Notes: generated by a model from the letters alone, not told the origin. A stretch of DNA of 64,000 bases from DATMGU01 sp035555315 (GCA_035555315.1 DATMGU010000073.1:21935-85934); one strand, 5' to 3'. Numbered from the stretch's first letter, positions 1 to 9,066 are shown. A program made the numbers and translations.

Positions 1-369
1 GGCCTCCCGGTCATAGCCGCCGTCGCGCGGCGGCAGGTTGCGGCTCAAGCGAAAGGCGAATTCGATTTCCAGCGCCAAGCCCCGAAACCGCGCCGCCTGC
101 AATTCGCCACCACCCGGTGTCACCAGATCGGCCGGCACCACCAGATCGGCCGGAATCGGCGCGCAGCCAATTTCGCGCGTCGCGGGATTCATGCCGACCT
201 TCCAGCCGCCGATCGGGCCGAGGCCACGGCTGACCGCGTCCTGGATCGCATAGGCCTCATCGAGCGTGCGCGGGGCCAGCGCCTCCGGCAGCTCATCGAC
301 CGGCACGCCGCTCCGGCGTGCCTCCACCAAAATCGCCGCCGCTCCTGCCGCCCGCTCGTTTACCGACAT
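1..369 (-). CDS. 2-keto-4-pentenoate hydratase (FAH family), C-terminus cut by window edge
   Basis: About 123 N-terminal residues of a fumarylacetoacetase-fold hydratase of the MhpD type. Visible are the helical N-terminal part with an EAYAIQDAV segment, the GGWKVGMNP stretch and LALEIEFAFRL, which are characteristic of 2-hydroxypenta-2,4-dienoate hydratases. These enzymes add water to a 2-keto-4-pentenoate in aromatic meta-cleavage pathways. The metal-binding residues lie in the missing half, so the exact substrate cannot be judged. The ATG at 369 follows a strong GGGGAGA ribosome site. No other aromatic-degradation gene is next to it in this window. Confidence 0.8.
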   Translation of the reverse strand, partial: MSVNERAAGAAAILVEARRSGVPVDELPEALAPRTLDEAYAIQDAVSRGLGPIGGWKVGMNPATREIGCAPIPADLVVPADLVTPGGGELQAARFRGLALEIEFAFRLSRNLPPRDGGYDREA

Positions 370-490
370 CTGCAAATCTCCCCCGACCGCTCCGTTCGAG
401 CGGCGATCCGGCGCAGGAATGTGCTGGAAACGGCGTACGGCGCAAGTCCCCCGACGATCTAGGCCGACGATCGATGGCGGATCGGCTCTC

Positions 491-778
491 CTAAGCCGGT
501 TTGGTCTTTGGAGAAGCCATCCGTTTCGTCTTAGGGGAAGGCAGTGCTTTCGCGGACTTCGCCGGCGCAGCCGCGATCTTCACGGCTTTTTCGGCGGCGG
601 CAGCCTTCTTGGCCGGCTTGGTCGAGGATTTAGCGGGTTTGGCCGGTTTCGCGGGCTCATCATCGATCGACTTGGCGGCGGTATGCCAATGCTCTTCATG
701 GCGACCATGCGGCCGGCCTTCGCTTACCCAAAGCTGGTACGCTTTTTCGCTGATTTTCTTTTCGCGATCCTTGCTCAT
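491..778 (-). CDS. DUF2934 protein with lysine/alanine-rich tail
   Basis: A 95-residue protein. The first ~35 residues match the DUF2934 pattern (KAYQLWVSEGRP followed by HEEHW), a short helical domain of unknown function common in Alphaproteobacteria. Residues ~40-95 are low complexity: repeated PAKPAK, KPAKKAAAA and SPKTK units, resembling the basic tails of histone H1-like proteins. Binding of nucleic acid or another polyanion is therefore possible but is an inference. It stands alone, 34 nt downstream of the alpha-glucosidase gene on the same strand and may be read through from it. Confidence 0.75.
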   Translation of the reverse strand: MSKDREKKISEKAYQLWVSEGRPHGRHEEHWHTAAKSIDDEPAKPAKPAKSSTKPAKKAAAAEKAVKIAAAPAKSAKALPSPKTKRMASPKTKPA

Positions 779-812
779 CCGGTTCTTTTCCCTTCGATAC
801 CCGTGCCGGGGA

Positions 813-2474
813 TCAGCTGCGGGTGTTGGCGGGTTCGATCACCCCAAAGAATACTCCGAAACCGGGCAATCGTACCGTCCCGTCCCGAAATCCAGTAGTA
901 AAACCGTGGGCGTTAAAACCATTGTCGGGCGACGGTATGATCGCCTCATCCACGCCAAACGAAAAGGTCGCCGGCTGTGGCGACATATTGAACGCCGCGA
1001 CCAGGCGATCGTCCGGTGTCGCCCGCTCGAACGCCAGCACGAGCGCCTCCGTCCTGACGCGGCCGAGGCGGCCATGGCGCAATGCCGGCTGCTCCCGGCG
1101 CCAAGCGATCAGCCGGCGGACACGGTGCAAGACGGAGCCGGGATCAGCCTCCTGCCGGTCGATCGCCAGCGCCCGATGCTCGGCCGCCACCGGCAGCCAC
1201 GTTTCAGGCGCCGAGCTGAAGCCGGCATGGGGGGCCTCGGCGCACCACGGCATCGGCGTCCGGCTACCATCGCGCCCCTTGAACTCCGGCCAATAGGCGA
1301 TGCCGAAAGGGTCGCGCAGCCGGTCGTGGGTGAGCGACGCATCCATGAGACCGAGTTCGTCGCCCTGATACAGGCAGGCGGTGCCGGGCAGGCTCAGCAG
1401 CAGGGCGGTCAGCAAGACGGCGAAGTCTCCCACCTGCCCCTCCGCACCCGGCGGCAGCCAGCGGCCGGCGGCACGCGCGACATCGTGATTGCTGAACGCC
1501 CAGCACAGGGCATCGGCACCGATGGCTGCGGCGGCGCTCTCCAGCACCTCGGCGAAGAGAGCCGGCGACAAATCTTCGCGCAGCAGCTTCAAGGTATAGG
1601 CCAGATGCAGCCGGCCGGGGCCCGTATAGGCGGCGATCCGATCATAGGCGCCCGGCTGGCTCGACACTTCGGCGAGCGTCATGGCACCCGGGTAACGGTC
1701 GGTCAGCGCCCGGATACGTCCCAGAACGGGCAACACCGTCGCCTCGTCCCCGACATCGTAGAGGTGCCGCTGCAGGCCGAACGGCTTGGCCGGGATGACG
1801 CCCCTGGGCGGCGGCACCGCCGGGTTGTCGCGCAGAGCCGGGTCATGGCGCAGAAAATCCACCGCGTCGAGCCGGAAGCCATCGACGCCGCGGTCGAGCC
1901 AGAACGCGCCTGTCGAGAGCACCGCATCCAACACCGTCTGGTTGCCGAGATCGAGCTTCGGTTGGCTCTCGAGGAATGGGTGCAGATAGTATTTTCGCCG
2001 TCGCGGCGACCAACTCCAAGCCGAGCCGCCGAATACCGACAGCCAGTTGTTCGGCGGCGTGCCATCGGGCTTGGGATCGGCCCAGACATACCAATCCGCA
2101 TGACCCGCCTCGCCCGCCCGGCTCGCCTCGAACCAGGCATGCTGGTCGGAGGTATGCGCCCAAACCTGATCGATCAGCACCTTGAGGCCCAGCCGATGCG
2201 CCTCGACCAACAGCGCGTCGACGTCGGCGAGTGTGCCCATGGTCGGATCGACCGCGAGGTAATCCGCCACGTCGTAGCCGAAGTCGCGCATCGGCGAGGC
2301 GAAGAACGGTGATAGCCAGATACCGTCTACACCCAGCCCGGCGATGTAATCGAGCTTGGCGATGACGCCGGGCAGATCGCCGATCCCGTCGCCATTCGTA
2401 TCGAAAAAACTGCGCGGATAGATCTGGTACAGCACGGCACCCTGCCACCAGGGCCGATCGGCCGGCAGGGTCAT
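813..2474 (-). CDS. Alpha-glucosidase / GH13 family hydrolase
   Basis: A 553-residue GH13 enzyme of the oligo-1,6-glucosidase / alpha-glucosidase subfamily, probably cytoplasmic because no signal peptide is seen. It starts with the usual WWQGAVLYQIYPRSF. Region I is DQVWAHTSDQH (~102-112), region II GFRLDAVDF carries the nucleophile Asp203, region III LAEV carries the acid/base Glu269, and FSNHD carries the stabilising Asp331, so the active site is complete. It would hydrolyse alpha-1,4 or alpha-1,6 glucosides. An upstream in-frame ATG exists, but the ATG at 2474 overlaps the stop of the LysE gene (TGATG), which indicates translational coupling and makes this the last gene of the ABC-transporter operon. 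Confidence 0.88.
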   Translation of the reverse strand: MTLPADRPWWQGAVLYQIYPRSFFDTNGDGIGDLPGVIAKLDYIAGLGVDGIWLSPFFASPMRDFGYDVADYLAVDPTMGTLADVDALLVEAHRLGLKVLIDQVWAHTSDQHAWFEASRAGEAGHADWYVWADPKPDGTPPNNWLSVFGGSAWSWSPRRRKYYLHPFLESQPKLDLGNQTVLDAVLSTGAFWLDRGVDGFRLDAVDFLRHDPALRDNPAVPPPRGVIPAKPFGLQRHLYDVGDEATVLPVLGRIRALTDRYPGAMTLAEVSSQPGAYDRIAAYTGPGRLHLAYTLKLLREDLSPALFAEVLESAAAAIGADALCWAFSNHDVARAAGRWLPPGAEGQVGDFAVLLTALLLSLPGTACLYQGDELGLMDASLTHDRLRDPFGIAYWPEFKGRDGSRTPMPWCAEAPHAGFSSAPETWLPVAAEHRALAIDRQEADPGSVLHRVRRLIAWRREQPALRHGRLGRVRTEALVLAFERATPDDRLVAAFNMSPQPATFSFGVDEAIIPSPDNGFNAHGFTTGFRDGTVRLPGFGVFFGVIEPANTRS

Positions 2475-3112
2475 CAGTTGCGCCGCAGGGTAGCCATGCC
2501 AACACCGGCGCTGATCAGCAGCGAGCCCGCCATCCAATTGGTGATGCGCGCGAAGCCCGGTCGCCTGGCGAGACGTGTCGCCCGGCCGGCGAGCAGGCCG
2601 TACCCGGCCAGAATGACGAACTCGATCACCACGCTGGTGGCGGCCAGGATGGCGATCTGCCCGGCGATCGATCCAGCGGGGTCGACGAATTGCGGCAGCA
2701 GGGCGGTAAAGAAGACCAAGGCCTTCGGGTTGGTGAGCTGCAGAACGGCACCATTGCCTATCATCCGCCCGACGCCGGTCGAGGCAGGTTCGGCAGTACC
2801 CCGATCGGCCGGCATCGCGAGGGCGGATGACTTACCGAACAGCGCGCCGAGGCCGAGCCAGACCAGATAGGCGGCGCCGATCCATTTGATCGCGAAGAAT
2901 AGGTCATAGGAGGCCAGCAGCACCGCCCCGAGACCGGTCGCCGAGAGCAGGAAATAAACCAGATTGCCGCTCAGGATCCCGATATTGGCGGAGATCGAGG
3001 CCCCCGTACCGCGACGCACCCCCTGGGAGACGACCAGCAGGACCGCCGGGCCCGGCGTCAGGCACAGCACTGCCTCGGTCAGGCAGAATAGGCCCCAAGC
3101 ACTCCAACTCAT
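2474..3112 (-). CDS. LysE family translocator
   Basis: A 212-residue integral membrane protein of the LysE/RhtB amino-acid exporter family. The N-terminal segment with LTPGPAVLLVVSQG is the family hallmark, followed by about six hydrophobic helices and a glycine-rich ANIGILSGNLVYF region. Such proteins export amino acids or small amines by proton exchange; the substrate cannot be read from sequence. Its start overlaps the stop of the upstream ABC ATPase (ATGA) and its stop overlaps the start of the GH13 gene, so it sits inside a coupled operon with a peptide-type ABC importer. Export of excess amino acid released from imported peptides is a plausible but unproven link. Confidence 0.85.
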   Translation of the reverse strand: MSWSAWGLFCLTEAVLCLTPGPAVLLVVSQGVRRGTGASISANIGILSGNLVYFLLSATGLGAVLLASYDLFFAIKWIGAAYLVWLGLGALFGKSSALAMPADRGTAEPASTGVGRMIGNGAVLQLTNPKALVFFTALLPQFVDPAGSIAGQIAILAATSVVIEFVILAGYGLLAGRATRLARRPGFARITNWMAGSLLISAGVGMATLRRN

Positions 3113-4128
3113 GATCCTGCAACCCCCTCAGCGCTGCCACCGATGGAGATCATAGCGGCGCCGGCCGGTTCCACCAGCACACAGCGCGCGACATGACCGG
3201 GCGTCGCCTCGACGGCTCGCGGCGCCGCCGTCAGGCACGCCGCCATGGCATGGCGGCAGCGTGGCGCGAAGCTGCAGCCGGACGGCAGGGCGATCAGGCC
3301 GGGCGGGCTCCCGGGGATCGTCTCCAGGCGCTGGCCGCGCGACGATCCCTGTACCGTCGAATTCAGCAACCCGCGCGTATATGGATGCAGCGGCCGGCGC
3401 AGCACGTCGCGCACGGCCCCCTGCTCGACGATCCGGCCGGCATACATCACGGCGATGCTGTCGGCGATCTCGGTCGCGACACCCATGTCGTGGGTCACGA
3501 AGATCACCGCCATGCCCAATTCGCGCTGCAGATCGCGCAACAGCAACAGGATCTGGATCTGCACCGTGGCGTCAAGCGCGGTGGTCGGCTCGTCCGCCAG
3601 CAACAGCGCCGGCCGGCAGGCGAGTGCCAGCGCGATCATCGCCCGCTGCCGCATGCCACCCGAAAGCTCGTGCGGATAGGCGTCGAGCCGCCGCGCCGGC
3701 AACGGGATCTGCACCCGGTCGAACAGATCGAACGCCCGCTGGCGGGCCGCCTTGGCGCCGATCCCCTCATGTCGGATCACCGCCTCGCCGATCTGCTGGC
3801 CGATCGTGAACACCGGGTCGAAGGCGAGCATCGGCTCCTGGAAGATCATCGAGACGACAGGACCACGGATCGCCGACAAAGCGGCCTGATCAAGCGTCAG
3901 GACGTCATGGCCGGCGATGGTGACACGGCCGCCGATCCGGGTCCGTGCCGGGGGCAACAGGCGCATCAGGGCCCGCAGAGTGACGCTTTTGCCCGAGCCG
4001 GATTCGCCCAGGATCGCCATGACAGCGCCGCGCTCCAGCGTGAAATCGACGCCGTTCACCGCCTGCACGATCCCTTCGCGCGCGGTAAAGCCGACGGTCA
4101 GCCCCTCGACCGAGACCAGCGGCGTCAT
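3109..4128 (-). CDS. Oligopeptide-type ABC transporter ATP-binding protein (DppD-like)
   Basis: A 339-residue ATPase of the peptide/nickel importer class. Walker A GESGSGKS lies at ~41-48, the signature is LSGGMRQRAMIALAL, and Walker B reads LLADEPTTALD. A cysteine-containing C-terminal tail (SGCSFAPRCRHAM) is typical of the oligopeptide ATPase C-terminal domain. The frame is open far upstream, but the ATG at 4128 overlaps the TGA of the preceding ATPase (ATGA), which fixes the start and matches the usual length. It pairs with the second ATPase to power the two permeases upstream. Confidence 0.9.
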   Translation of the reverse strand: MTPLVSVEGLTVGFTAREGIVQAVNGVDFTLERGAVMAILGESGSGKSVTLRALMRLLPPARTRIGGRVTIAGHDVLTLDQAALSAIRGPVVSMIFQEPMLAFDPVFTIGQQIGEAVIRHEGIGAKAARQRAFDLFDRVQIPLPARRLDAYPHELSGGMRQRAMIALALACRPALLLADEPTTALDATVQIQILLLLRDLQRELGMAVIFVTHDMGVATEIADSIAVMYAGRIVEQGAVRDVLRRPLHPYTRGLLNSTVQGSSRGQRLETIPGSPPGLIALPSGCSFAPRCRHAMAACLTAAPRAVEATPGHVARCVLVEPAGAAMISIGGSAEGVAGS

Positions 4129-5219
4129 GCGCCACCTACCGGCGCCGCGGAGTGGCCGGATCCGGGAACATGCATGTGACAGGCGACCGCGTGGCGGTCC
4201 CAATCGATGGCGTGGTCCCCCTTCGCCGTGTCGCCGCCGGCGGCGAGCGACGGTGCCGTTCGGTCGCAGATCGGTTCGGCATGGGGACACCGCGGGTGGA
4301 AGCGGCAGCCGCTCGGCGGGTTGATCGGGTTGGGTGGATCGCCGACGATCGACGGCACCTCGGTTCGCCGGTCCGGATCCATCGACGGCATCGCCGACAA
4401 CAGAGCGCGGGTATAGGGATGCTTCGGCTCGCCATAGATCCGCTCGACCGGGCCGATCTCGACGATCTTGCCCAGATACATGACCAGCACCCGATCGCTG
4501 ATCCAATGCACGACGTTGAGGTCATGGGAGATGAACAGGTAGGTCAGGCCCAGCTCCGCCTTCAAATCGGCGAGCAGGTTGAGAACCTGCGCCTCGACCG
4601 ATTTGTCGAGCGCCGAGACCGCCTCGTCGAGGATCACCAGGCGCGGCTCCAGCGCCAAGGCCCGGGCGATATTGACGCGCTGCCGTTGGCCGCCGGACAA
4701 CTCGTGCGGATAGCGGCGGATGTAACGGTCCGGCTCCAAGCCGACTTTGCTCAAGAGGTCGCGGGCGCGGTCCCGTGCCACCTGGGCGGGGACACCCCTG
4801 GCGCGCGGTCCGAAGGCGATCGACGCTTCGATCGGGAGGCGCGGGTTGAGCGAGGCGTAGCTGTCCTGGAACACCATCTGCATGGCGCGCCGCAGCTCGC
4901 CGACGCCGATCCCGTCGGCGGCCCCGACCGCTTCGCCATCCAGGATGATGCGACCCTGATCCGGCTCGATCAGCCGCATCAGCAGCCGCGCGGTCGTCGA
5001 TTTTCCACAGCCGGATTCCCCGACGATGCCCAGCGTCTCACCCTTGCGCAAGGCAAAGGAGATGTCGTCGACCGCCTGAACCGTGGCGACGGCGCGGTTC
5101 AACACCCCGCCGCGCAGCACGAAATATTTGCGCAGGTTTTCGACCAGCAGCAGGGGTTGCGCCGGCCCGCCGCGATCGCGCGGGTCGGCCGGCACTTCGG
5201 CGAGCGCGGTGGTGCTCAC
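4125..5219 (-). CDS. Oligopeptide-type ABC transporter ATP-binding protein (DppF-like)
   Basis: A 364-residue ATPase with Walker A GESGCGKSTTARLL, signature LSGGQRQRVNIARAL and Walker B VILDEAVSALD, and a C-terminal CRFHPRCPHAEP tail. The QAVDDISFALRKGETLGIVG lead-in is DppF-like, so this is the partner of the DppD-like subunit encoded next. No ATG fits; the GTG at 5219 overlaps the stop of the permease gene (GTGA) and gives a normal length. The order permease-permease-F-D differs from the common B-C-D-F order. Confidence 0.88.
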   Translation of the reverse strand: MSTTALAEVPADPRDRGGPAQPLLLVENLRKYFVLRGGVLNRAVATVQAVDDISFALRKGETLGIVGESGCGKSTTARLLMRLIEPDQGRIILDGEAVGAADGIGVGELRRAMQMVFQDSYASLNPRLPIEASIAFGPRARGVPAQVARDRARDLLSKVGLEPDRYIRRYPHELSGGQRQRVNIARALALEPRLVILDEAVSALDKSVEAQVLNLLADLKAELGLTYLFISHDLNVVHWISDRVLVMYLGKIVEIGPVERIYGEPKHPYTRALLSAMPSMDPDRRTEVPSIVGDPPNPINPPSGCRFHPRCPHAEPICDRTAPSLAAGGDTAKGDHAIDWDRHAVACHMHVPGSGHSAAPVGGA

Positions 5220-6115
5220 GCCTTCACATCCATCGCGGCGCGCAAACCATCGCTCATCAGGTTGAACGCCATCGAAGTCATGAAGATCATCGCCCCCGGC
5301 AGGGCCGCCACCGTCGGGTTGACGAAGATCGACTGGCGCAACGTGTTCAGCATCAGTCCCCATTCCGGCTCCGGCGGCTTCACGCCGAGGCCGATGAAGC
5401 TGAGCCCGGAGGCCAGGATGATGCTGACGCTGATCAAACCGGTGGCGTAGACGAAGATCGGACCCAGCACGTTGCCCAGCACATGCACGCGCAAGATCGC
5501 CCAGGTGCTGGCACCGCTGGCCCGGGCCGCGTCGACGTAATCCAGGCCACGCACCTGGGTCGTCACGGTCTCCGCGACCCGTGCCACCTGCGGTACGAAC
5601 ACGATGGTCAGCGCCACGATGCTGTTGGTGAGGCCGGTGCCGAGCGCACCGGCGATGGCGATGGCCAGCAGGATCGATGGGAAGGCGTAGAGCACGTCGA
5701 CCAGCCGCATGATCGCCATGTTGACCGCCCCGCCCAGATAGCCGGCGACGATGCCGAGGGCGCCGCCGATGATCAGCGCGTTCAACACCGGCGTGATGCC
5801 CATGACCAAGGACAGCCGGCCGCCATAGATCAGGCGGGACAGCATGTCGCGTCCAAGCTCGTCGCTGCCAATGAGATAGGGCGCCTTGAACACCGGCTGC
5901 AACCGACGCAGCATGCTGGTCTTATAGGGATCGGCGGGTGCCAGATATGGCGCGAAGATCGCCGCCAGGATGATGACCAGCAGAATGGCGCCGCAGACCA
6001 GCGTGGTCCGGTCGCGCAGCAGCCGATAGCGCACCAGCGCCCAATAGCCCTGGGACAGGATGGCGGCCGGTGCCGGCGCCTCGGGCTTGACGGCGATAAC
6101 GCCGACCTCGGCCAT
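5216..6115 (-). CDS. Oligopeptide-type ABC transporter permease (DppC-like)
   Basis: A 299-residue inner-membrane permease. A ~30-residue cytoplasmic N-terminus leads into a first helix (TTLVCGAILLVIILAAIFA), then the periplasmic segment with GSDELGRDMLSRLIYGGR, a hallmark of DppC/OppC, and the EAA loop VDAARASGASTWAILRVHV that contacts the ATPases. It overlaps the next gene by four bases and lies two bases after the DppB-like gene, so it is co-transcribed with both. Confidence 0.92.
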   Translation of the reverse strand: MAEVGVIAVKPEAPAPAAILSQGYWALVRYRLLRDRTTLVCGAILLVIILAAIFAPYLAPADPYKTSMLRRLQPVFKAPYLIGSDELGRDMLSRLIYGGRLSLVMGITPVLNALIIGGALGIVAGYLGGAVNMAIMRLVDVLYAFPSILLAIAIAGALGTGLTNSIVALTIVFVPQVARVAETVTTQVRGLDYVDAARASGASTWAILRVHVLGNVLGPIFVYATGLISVSIILASGLSFIGLGVKPPEPEWGLMLNTLRQSIFVNPTVAALPGAMIFMTSMAFNLMSDGLRAAMDVKA

Positions 6116-6117
6116 GG

Positions 6118-7071
6118 TCAGCTCCGCCGGATGCGCGGATCGACCGCGGTCTGGATGAGGTCGACGATCAGGTTGAGCCCGACGAAGAACAGCGACAGCA
6201 CCAGGATGGTCCCCTGCAGCATCGGCAGATCACGCCGGAAGATGGCGCTGTTAAGCAGGAAGCCGGTGCCGGGCCAGGAAAACACCGTCTCGATCAGGAT
6301 CGAGCCGCCGAGCAGATAGCCCAGTTGCAGCCCCATCACGGCGAGCGCCGTCGGAGCCACGTTCTTGGCGACATGAGGCAAGATGCGCCCGGCGCGAAGG
6401 CCCTTGGCGGCCAGCGCCTGGATGAAATCCTGATGCAGCACTTCGGCCACGGCGGCGCGCACCGTGCGGGTGACGATGCCGGTCGGGATCGCCGACAGCG
6501 CGATCACCGGCAGGACGACATGCCGCAGATGCAGCCAGTCCCAGGCCCAGGCCTCGGAGCCACCGGGTCCCATCCCCATCGCCGGCAATACATTGAGCTC
6601 GACTGAGAACAGAATGACCAGCACCAGCGCCAGCCAATAATTCGGCACGCTGACGAAGGCGATCGCGATACCCGTGGCCAGCTTGTCGATCAACGTACCT
6701 TGATTATAGCCGGCGATGCCGCCCAGCAGGATGCCCAGGGTGAAGCCCGTCACCGCCGCCAGCATGGCGATCAACGCCGTATTCTGCACCGCGCGCAGCA
6801 CCTCCGGCCCGACCGGCTGGCCGGTGGCGACCGAGGTGCCGAGATTGCCCGATACGGCGCGGGCGAGCCACAGTCCGTATTGCACGGGCAGCGGCCGGTC
6901 ATAGCCGTAATCGATGCGCAGCCGGGCCACCACCTCGGCCGGCGCATCGGCCGGAACGATGGCACTCAACGGATCGCCGGGGGCGAGATGAACCAGCAGA
7001 AAAACGATGACCGTGACGCCGAGGGTGATCGGCACCGCGTAGAGCACACGACGAAGCAGGTAGGACAGCAT
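6118..7071 (-). CDS. Oligopeptide-type ABC transporter permease (DppB-like)
   Basis: A 317-residue permease that opens the operon. It begins MLSYLLRRVLYAVPITLGVT, the standard DppB N-terminus, and has VHLAPGDPL in the first periplasmic loop and the coupling loop DFIQALAAKGLRAGRIL. A longer reading frame exists upstream, but the ATG at 7071 gives the family's usual 310-320 residues. No periplasmic binding protein gene is found before it: the upstream neighbour is a divergent DUF1737 gene. The transporter must borrow a binding protein encoded elsewhere, or it has been lost. Confidence 0.9.
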   Translation of the reverse strand: MLSYLLRRVLYAVPITLGVTVIVFLLVHLAPGDPLSAIVPADAPAEVVARLRIDYGYDRPLPVQYGLWLARAVSGNLGTSVATGQPVGPEVLRAVQNTALIAMLAAVTGFTLGILLGGIAGYNQGTLIDKLATGIAIAFVSVPNYWLALVLVILFSVELNVLPAMGMGPGGSEAWAWDWLHLRHVVLPVIALSAIPTGIVTRTVRAAVAEVLHQDFIQALAAKGLRAGRILPHVAKNVAPTALAVMGLQLGYLLGGSILIETVFSWPGTGFLLNSAIFRRDLPMLQGTILVLSLFFVGLNLIVDLIQTAVDPRIRRS

Positions 7072-7207
7072 GACCGATAGGCACGCAAGAGCGGTGCCAT
7101 CGACCCGCTGCGGCACGGTCCACCTCGTCAGTCCTGATCGCTGTGGCGACACGCCCTGCGCCGGCTATACTCAATCCCCGTCAACCATCGGTTCCGACAA
7201 GGATTTC

Positions 7208-7414
7208 ATGAAACTCTACCGCTATCTCACCGGCCCTGACGACGCGAGTTTCTGCCATCGCATCACCGAGGCGCTTAACCGCGGCTGGCACCTGCATGGG
7301 TCGCCGACGCTGACCTATGACACCAAGGCGAAGCGAGTTATCGCCGGCCAAGCACTCGTCAAAGAGGTCGAAGGCGCTGACTATTCGCCAGGTATCGATC
7401 TCTCTCAGCAGTAG
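7208..7414 (+). CDS. DUF1737 protein
   Basis: A 68-residue protein matching DUF1737, a short conserved domain found mainly in Alphaproteobacteria. Recognisable parts are the LYRYLTGPDD start, the NRGWHLHGSPTLTYD centre and the QALVKEV segment. Function is unknown. The ATG at 7208 follows AAGGA at a normal distance; in-frame upstream extension has no family similarity. It is transcribed away from the ABC operon, with 136 bp between the two starts. Confidence 0.82.
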   Translation: MKLYRYLTGPDDASFCHRITEALNRGWHLHGSPTLTYDTKAKRVIAGQALVKEVEGADYSPGIDLSQQ

Positions 7415-7440
7415 GCTTTCCGGGAATGAACGCCTCCCTC

Positions 7441-8196
7441 TCAGGGAGCGGCGATAGTGAAGCCGGCTTTGGTCAGGGCTTGCTTGACGCCTGTCGCGAC
7501 CGCCACCGCGGTCGGTTCATCGCCATGCACGCAGATCGTGTCGATCTGCGCCGGGATGCGCTTTCCGCCGAGGCTGAACAGCGCCTGTTCCGTCACCATG
7601 CGCATGACATGGTCGGCGGCCGAAGCGGCGTCGCGGAGCACCGAGCCCGGTAGTTTGCGGGAGACCAACCGGCCGTCATCGGCATAGGTGCGATCGGCGA
7701 ACGCCTCGCGGACGACCCGCAGCCCCAGCCGCTCACCCTCCGCCACCAAATACGAGCCAACCGCGGCGACGAAGATCAGGTTGGGATCGACGGCTTTGAC
7801 AGCACGCGCCAGCGCCGCGGCGACGCCCGTATCGACCTCCGCCAAATTGTACAGCGCGCCATGGGCCTTCACGTGGGCGACCGGAATTCCGGCACGCGCG
7901 GCGATGCCCATCAAGCCGCCGATCTGATAGGCGACCATGCTTTCGATCTCCGCCTCGGACATCGGGATGATGCGGCGACCAAAGCCTTGCAGATCAGGAA
8001 ATCCGGGATGCGCCCCGACCGAGACGCCATGCCGCCGCGCCTGCTCGCAAGTTCGTGCCATCACCATCGGGTCGCCGGCATGGAACCCGCAGGCGACATT
8101 CGCCGAGCTGACGATCGCCAGCAGGGCGTCGTCGTCGCCCATGGCGTATGCGCCGAAGCCCTCGCCCAGGTCCGAGTTGATATCGATGGTCGGCAT
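7441..8196 (-). CDS. pxpA: 5-oxoprolinase subunit A (LamB/YcsF family)
   Basis: A 251-residue LamB/YcsF family protein: IDINSDLGEGFGAY at the N-terminus, NVACGFHAGDP at ~35-45, GAHPGFPDLQGFGRR and VKAHGALYN are the family's metal- and substrate-site segments. Together with PxpB and PxpC it forms the ATP-dependent 5-oxoprolinase that opens pyroglutamate to glutamate. The ATG at 8196 gives the canonical MPTIDINSDLGEG start; another start 10 codons upstream is less likely. It is divergent from pxpBC, sharing a ~93 bp promoter region, rather than joined to them in one operon. Confidence 0.93.
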   Translation of the reverse strand: MPTIDINSDLGEGFGAYAMGDDDALLAIVSSANVACGFHAGDPMVMARTCEQARRHGVSVGAHPGFPDLQGFGRRIIPMSEAEIESMVAYQIGGLMGIAARAGIPVAHVKAHGALYNLAEVDTGVAAALARAVKAVDPNLIFVAAVGSYLVAEGERLGLRVVREAFADRTYADDGRLVSRKLPGSVLRDAASAADHVMRMVTEQALFSLGGKRIPAQIDTICVHGDEPTAVAVATGVKQALTKAGFTIAAP

Positions 8197-8289
8197 ATTC
8201 GCTTGGTTCCCTTGGTTCACGAGCATTGGCTCGGCTAAACGTAGTCGGGTAAGTAGGTACCCCGATCATTGAAGGATCAACGCGATACT

Positions 8290-9066
8290 ATGGGAAAGGG
8301 CAACGCCATCGGTCAATCGGCCGTCTCCCGGATCGATAGCCGTGCGGGCATCCGCTTTCTGCCGGCCGGCGATACCGCGGTGGTCGTGGAGTTCGGCAGC
8401 ATCATCGATCCCGCGATCAACGCCGAGGTGCGGGCCTTGGACGCGGCGTTGCGCGCGGATCCGCCGAGCGGCGTGATCGAGACCGTGCCGACCTTTCGCT
8501 CCCTGCTGGTGCATTACGATCCGTTGCGGACCTCCCAGGCCGATTTGGTCGAGCGGATCGGCCTGCTGCTGAGCCGACCGTCGGCGGCGCCGAAGACCGG
8601 CCGAGCTTGGCGGCTGCCCGCCTGCTACGAGGCGGAATTCGCGCTTGATGTGGACCATGTGGCCGAGGCGAAGGGACTAAGCGCCGCCGAGGTGATCGCC
8701 CGTCACGCGGCCACCGAGTTCACCGTCTATATGCTTGGCTTCCTGCCTGGTTTCATCTTCCTCGGCGGGTTGCCGGAGGCGTTGGGGATGCCGCGACGGA
8801 CCGAGCCGCGCATCCGCGTACCGGCCGGCTCCATCGCCATCGCGATGTCGCTGAGCTGCATCTATCCGGTGGTGACGCCCGGCGGCTGGCACATTCTCGG
8901 CCGCTCGCCCGTTCGCCTCTTCGATCCCCGCAGGGTCCAAGAACCGACGCTGATCGCCCCGGGTGACCGGGTCGGCTTCGCCACGGTCGGCCGGGCGGAA
9001 TACGATAGGATCGCCACCGCGATCGAGACCGACACGCTGGACCCGGCGGTGGAGTTCCGGGCATGA
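8290..9066 (+). CDS. pxpB: 5-oxoprolinase subunit B (KipI-like)
   Basis: A 258-residue PxpB/allophanate hydrolase subunit 1 family protein. Typical elements are FLPAGDTAVVVEFG near the start, VPTFRSLLVHYDP, the YMLGFLPGFIFLGGLP loop and the VTPGGWHILGRSPVRLFDP segment near the C-terminus. It works with PxpA and PxpC in 5-oxoproline cleavage. I chose the ATG at 8290 behind GAAGGA (spacing somewhat long); a TTG at 8269 would add seven residues but has no ribosome site. Its stop overlaps the pxpC start (ATGA). Confidence 0.92.
   Translation: MGKGNAIGQSAVSRIDSRAGIRFLPAGDTAVVVEFGSIIDPAINAEVRALDAALRADPPSGVIETVPTFRSLLVHYDPLRTSQADLVERIGLLLSRPSAAPKTGRAWRLPACYEAEFALDVDHVAEAKGLSAAEVIARHAATEFTVYMLGFLPGFIFLGGLPEALGMPRRTEPRIRVPAGSIAIAMSLSCIYPVVTPGGWHILGRSPVRLFDPRRVQEPTLIAPGDRVGFATVGRAEYDRIATAIETDTLDPAVEFRA

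Noticed and set aside
501..2312. A ~603-codon open frame antisense to the GH13 and DUF2934 genes
   Set aside because: Spans two genes on the other strand, with no similarity beyond composition.
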